NCBI GenBank assembly: GCA_003650445.1
Contig: QMQE01000118.1
Span: 1 to 8,114, forward strand
Source of the DNA: Acidobacteriota bacterium
Lineage (GTDB): Bacteria > Acidobacteriota > Holophagae > Thermotomaculales > Thermotomaculaceae
DNA: 8,114 nucleotides
Reading direction: 5' to 3'
Of the stretch, positions 6,290 through 8,114 are shown in pieces (within the stretch, counting starts at the first letter, position 1; each line of letters opens with the position of its first letter). A program made the translations under genes and the position numbers. A model generated the notes under the pieces. That model had not been told where the DNA came from. It worked only from the letters and a program-made list of their open reading frames with translations, and did no database searches.

Positions 6290-6295
6290 TATACT
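6267..6295 (+). promoter_or_regulatory. Candidate rpsF operon promoter overlapping hppA stop
   Basis: TTGTCA (6267-6272), a 17-nt spacer and TATACT (6290-6295) each match consensus at 5 of 6 positions. The hppA stop TGA (6287-6289) supplies an extended -10 TG. Transcription would start near 6302, leaving a leader of about 56 nt that begins just before a strong hairpin. It fits a separate rpsF-rpsR-DUF2232 operon. Confidence 0.6.
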
Positions 6296-6307
6296 CTCGC
6301 AGTCCTT

Positions 6308-6330
6308 GGGAGTGGGAGGAACCCGCTCCC
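6308..6330 (+). promoter_or_regulatory. rpsF leader hairpin, possible bS6:bS18 autoregulatory site
   Basis: GGGAGTGGG (6308-6316) pairs with CCCGCTCCC (6322-6330), 9 bp including one G-U, around the loop AGGAA. No T-run follows, so it is not a normal terminator. It lies about 13 nt upstream of the rpsF Shine-Dalgarno. Many bacteria carry an rpsF leader bound by the bS6:bS18 complex through a conserved CCG. A CCG occurs at 6323-6325, but here it is drawn paired rather than bulged, so identity with that motif is only suggested. Confidence 0.45.
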
Positions 6331-6357
6331 TGTTAAAGCCATAAGGAGGTTTTAGAA

Positions 6358-6765
6358 ATGAGTTTTTATGAAACATTGATCCTTACTGCGCCTCATCTGA
6401 CAGATGAAGAACAGGATCAGATAGCGGCCACCTATACCGCCGTTATCGAGGGCCAGAAAGGAACAGTCCGCAAAGCGGACAAATGGGGAAAGCGTGTGTT
6501 GGCCTATCCCATCAACAAAATCACCGAAGGCGTATACACCCTCATCGAATTCACCGGCGACGGAAAAGTTGTCACTGAGCTCGACCGTAAACTGAAAATT
6601 GACGAAAACGTAATGCGCCACATCATTGTCAATCAGGACCACGACATTAAATTGAAAGAAAGGGCCGACGCAAAAGCCAAGAAAAAGCAACGCCCCGTAA
6701 AAGTAGAAGCAGAAGCCCCCGCAGTTGAAACAACGACAGCTCCTGAAACAAAAGAGGAGGCATAA
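6358..6765 (+). CDS. rpsF: Ribosomal protein bS6
   Basis: Small-subunit platform protein that binds 16S rRNA as a heterodimer with bS18. MSFYETLILTAPHLTDEE begins the ferredoxin-like fold. The central KWGKRVLAYPINKITEGVYTLIEF and the ELDRKLKIDENVMRHIIV segment are diagnostic. The 135-aa length includes a charged C-terminal tail from about residue 98, basic (KAKKKQRPVK) and then Glu/Ala/Thr-rich; such tails are variable in bS6. AAGGAGG (6343-6349) lies 8 nt before the ATG. The stop is separated from rpsR by one nucleotide. A promoter and hairpin upstream suggest its own regulation, distinct from hppA. Confidence 0.97.
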   Translation: MSFYETLILTAPHLTDEEQDQIAATYTAVIEGQKGTVRKADKWGKRVLAYPINKITEGVYTLIEFTGDGKVVTELDRKLKIDENVMRHIIVNQDHDIKLKERADAKAKKKQRPVKVEAEAPAVETTTAPETKEEA

Positions 6766-6766
6766 A

Positions 6767-7030
6767 ATGGCTATGCAGCAAAGACCGAGACGCCCGAGGG
6801 GTGGGAAACGCAATTTTTTCTATAAAAAGAAAAAATATTGTAAATTCTGCGCCGGGAACATTGATGTAATCGATTACAAAGACATCAACCTCTTGAGAAA
6901 CTACCTGCTGGAAGGTTCCATGATCGCGCCGCGCCGGGCAACCGGTACCTGCGCCAAACACCAGCGGAAACTGCAGACCGCCATCAAACGTGCCCGAGTA
7001 ATGGCACTTCTGCCCTACGTATCGGAGTAA
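6767..7030 (+). CDS. rpsR: Ribosomal protein bS18, zinc-binding form
   Basis: Partner of bS6 on the 30S platform; 87 aa, normal size. Residues C25-x2-C28 (YCKFC) and C62-x2-H65 (TCAKH) make a full C+ zinc site. IDYKDINLLRNYL, GSMIAPRRATGTCAKHQRKL and IKRARVMALLPYV are the family core. An in-frame ATG at 6725 would add 14 residues, but it lies inside rpsF and has no ribosome site. GAGGAGG (6754-6760) lies 6 nt before ATG 6767, so 6767 is chosen. The stop overlaps the next start as TAATG, implying coupled translation of the membrane protein that follows. Confidence 0.97.
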   Translation: MAMQQRPRRPRGGKRNFFYKKKKYCKFCAGNIDVIDYKDINLLRNYLLEGSMIAPRRATGTCAKHQRKLQTAIKRARVMALLPYVSE

Positions 7031-7902
7031 TGCGGCCTGAACTGAGATCCTTTCTCCTTTTGACTGCATTTCTGTTTGTCTTGAATTTTATGGGACCGCT
7101 GGCATTGCTGCTTCCGGTCCCGTTTATTTTTTACTACAAGCGAGTACCGGCACTGTATCGTGCTGTCTCAGCAGGCATCGTGGCAGTATTGCTCATCCTC
7201 ATTGTCCAGGATCCACTGGCTCACTTTGTGGTGCTTTTCCAGTTTACTTCTCTGATCGCACCTTTTCTTCTCTTTCTCAGCCTTCAGGAAGAAGGATTTG
7301 GCATTAACTTCAGCATCCCCGCCGCTCTTCTCCTTACATTCATCCTGATTGCGGCAGGTACACTTGCGTATCCTCTCTTTTTCCACCAGCCCATGGCAGC
7401 GCAACTCACCGCAGTTCTCAAAGAATCCGGGTTTCAGCCAAATCCTGACTTGAATCAGGCATTGACATCCCTCATCCATGTCCTGCCGGGAATTATCTTC
7501 CTATCCGAAGGAATTATTCTGCTTTTGAACCTCATGATATTCTCCAGAATCAGCCACGAACCCATCAATTTTCACAATTTCCGGCTACCGGACATGCTCA
7601 TTGCACTCTTTGTCGCTGTAGGCCTTCTCTTTATCTTCACCGGGATTGTCCCGGCCATTCACTCAGACCTTCTCCACAACATCACTGCCAACACACTGAT
7701 TGCCCTCGCATTTGCCTATTTCATGCAGGGACTGGCCGTAGCCGTATTCTTCCTTAACCGAATCAAAATGCACCCGCTGCTTCGCCTCGCCTGTTTTATT
7801 TTCATCTTCATCCAGCCGGGGCCCTTCCTGGTAACCGCCCTGGGATTTGCCGACATCTGGGTTGAATTTCGAAAACGTTCCTTTATAATCAATAAAAAGT
7901 AG
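7030..7902 (+). CDS. DUF2232 (YybS-like) polytopic membrane protein
   Basis: Integral membrane protein of unknown function, 290 aa, with about eight hydrophobic segments (roughly 6-35, 44-60, 64-85, 96-118, 148-172, 187-207, 218-243, 250-272). The C-terminal pattern AYFMQGLAVAVFFLNR, then LGFADIWVEFRKR before a basic end, matches what I know of DUF2232/YybS proteins, which are commonly encoded beside rpsR and rplI. The ATG overlaps the rpsR TAA by one base, and only a poorly spaced GGAG (7024-7027) precedes it, so re-initiation after rpsR is likely. Its conserved place in a ribosomal operon is unexplained; a link between membrane biogenesis and growth is speculation. The last 40 bp carry a candidate promoter for the next gene. 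Confidence 0.85.
   Translation: MRPELRSFLLLTAFLFVLNFMGPLALLLPVPFIFYYKRVPALYRAVSAGIVAVLLILIVQDPLAHFVVLFQFTSLIAPFLLFLSLQEEGFGINFSIPAALLLTFILIAAGTLAYPLFFHQPMAAQLTAVLKESGFQPNPDLNQALTSLIHVLPGIIFLSEGIILLLNLMIFSRISHEPINFHNFRLPDMLIALFVAVGLLFIFTGIVPAIHSDLLHNITANTLIALAFAYFMQGLAVAVFFLNRIKMHPLLRLACFIFIFIQPGPFLVTALGFADIWVEFRKRSFIINKK
7862..7889 (+). promoter_or_regulatory. Candidate glycosyltransferase promoter inside DUF2232 gene
   Basis: TTGAAT (7862-7867), a 16-nt spacer and a perfect TATAAT (7884-7889) lie in the final codons of the membrane-protein gene. Transcription would begin near 7896, about 19 nt before the TTG start at 7915. The -35 hexamer is identical to that proposed for hppA. Confidence 0.5.
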
Positions 7903-7914
7903 AGGGGGCACCTG

Positions 7915-8114
7915 TTGTACAAAGACAAAACCATAACCGTTGTCATCCCCTGCCTCAACGAAGAAGAGGCCATCGGAAAAGTTCTTGATGACGTCCCCGA
8001 TTTCGTGGAAGACGTCATTATCGTGGACAACAACTCCACCGACAGGACACCGGACATCGCCCGAGAGCGAGGTGCTACAGTCATTCAGGAAACCGTCCGA
8101 GGCTATGGCCGGGC
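7915..8114 (+). CDS. Family 2 glycosyltransferase (partial, N-terminus)
   Basis: An open frame runs from TTG 7915 off the window end, 66 complete codons. The N-terminal GT-A nucleotide-sugar fold is evident: TVVIPCLNEEEAIGKVLDDV (residues 8-27), where the first beta strand leads into the Asn-Glu motif, then VIIVDNNSTDRTPDIAR with D38 of the first DxD-like motif. The pattern resembles dolichol- or polyprenyl-phosphate sugar transferases (DPM/DPG-synthase-like), but acceptor and sugar cannot be told from this fragment. AGGGGG (7903-7908) lies 6 nt before the TTG, and no ATG or GTG is available nearby. It starts 12 nt after the DUF2232 gene, where rplI is often found in related gene orders. It may have its own promoter. 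Confidence 0.88.
   Translation, partial: MYKDKTITVVIPCLNEEEAIGKVLDDVPDFVEDVIIVDNNSTDRTPDIARERGATVIQETVRGYGR

Noticed and set aside
6308..6330. Intrinsic terminator after hppA
   Set aside because: The stem is strong but is followed by TGTTAAAGCC, not a T-run, and lies downstream of a likely promoter.
5545..6342. 265-codon open frame antisense to hppA
   Set aside because: It mirrors hppA codon bias, has no recognisable domain and no ribosome site; it is a shadow of a strongly supported gene.
6725..6766. Upstream start extending bS18 by 14 residues
   Set aside because: It lies within rpsF without a ribosome site, whereas GAGGAGG precedes ATG 6767 at proper spacing and family homology starts there.

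Overview
The window is about 50% G+C bacterial chromosome with every convincing gene on the + strand. The gene content is almost entirely housekeeping. The order spoVG - tRNA-Gln - prs - rplY(ctc) - pth, then rpsF - rpsR - DUF2232 membrane protein, resembles what I recall from Geobacter-like Desulfobacterota and some other deep Gram-negative lineages. I infer an anaerobe-type or uncultured bacterium of that kind. The phylum is a guess; no sequence search was possible.

Layout. Positions 1-320 hold no gene. They hold a low-complexity intergenic region: two copies of a 33-bp repeat built from 8-nt units, a hexamer repeat, a 16-bp palindrome, a pyrimidine-rich tract and a 9-nt-period repeat. The methionine-salvage isomerase gene mtnA follows (best start GTG 354, not ATG 321). 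A 133-nt gap carries a hairpin and a near-perfect sigma70 promoter, followed by spoVG, a tRNA-Gln(UUG), prs, rplY and pth in a tight array. hppA, a membrane pyrophosphatase with K+-dependent signature residues, comes next. After a 68-nt gap with a promoter and a strong leader hairpin come rpsF, rpsR and a DUF2232 membrane protein. The window ends inside a family 2 glycosyltransferase gene.

Logic. spoVG to pth looks like one transcription unit around RNA metabolism and translation: PRPP synthesis, ribosomal protein bL25, and peptidyl-tRNA recycling, with a tRNA that must be cut out of the mRNA. PPi hydrolysis by HppA recovers energy from biosynthetic reactions. rpsF-rpsR-DUF2232 is a tightly coupled ribosomal operon. 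Five candidate sigma70 promoters (317, 1424, 4164, 6290 and 7884 for the -10 boxes) each lie just upstream of a likely transcription-unit start. Three of them sit inside or overlap the 3' end of the preceding gene.

I found no phage, transposon, CRISPR, defence or toxin-antitoxin genes and no clear novel system. The points most worth following are the intergenic repeats, the rpsF leader, the corrected mtnA start, and the positions of hppA and the glycosyltransferase in an otherwise familiar gene order.
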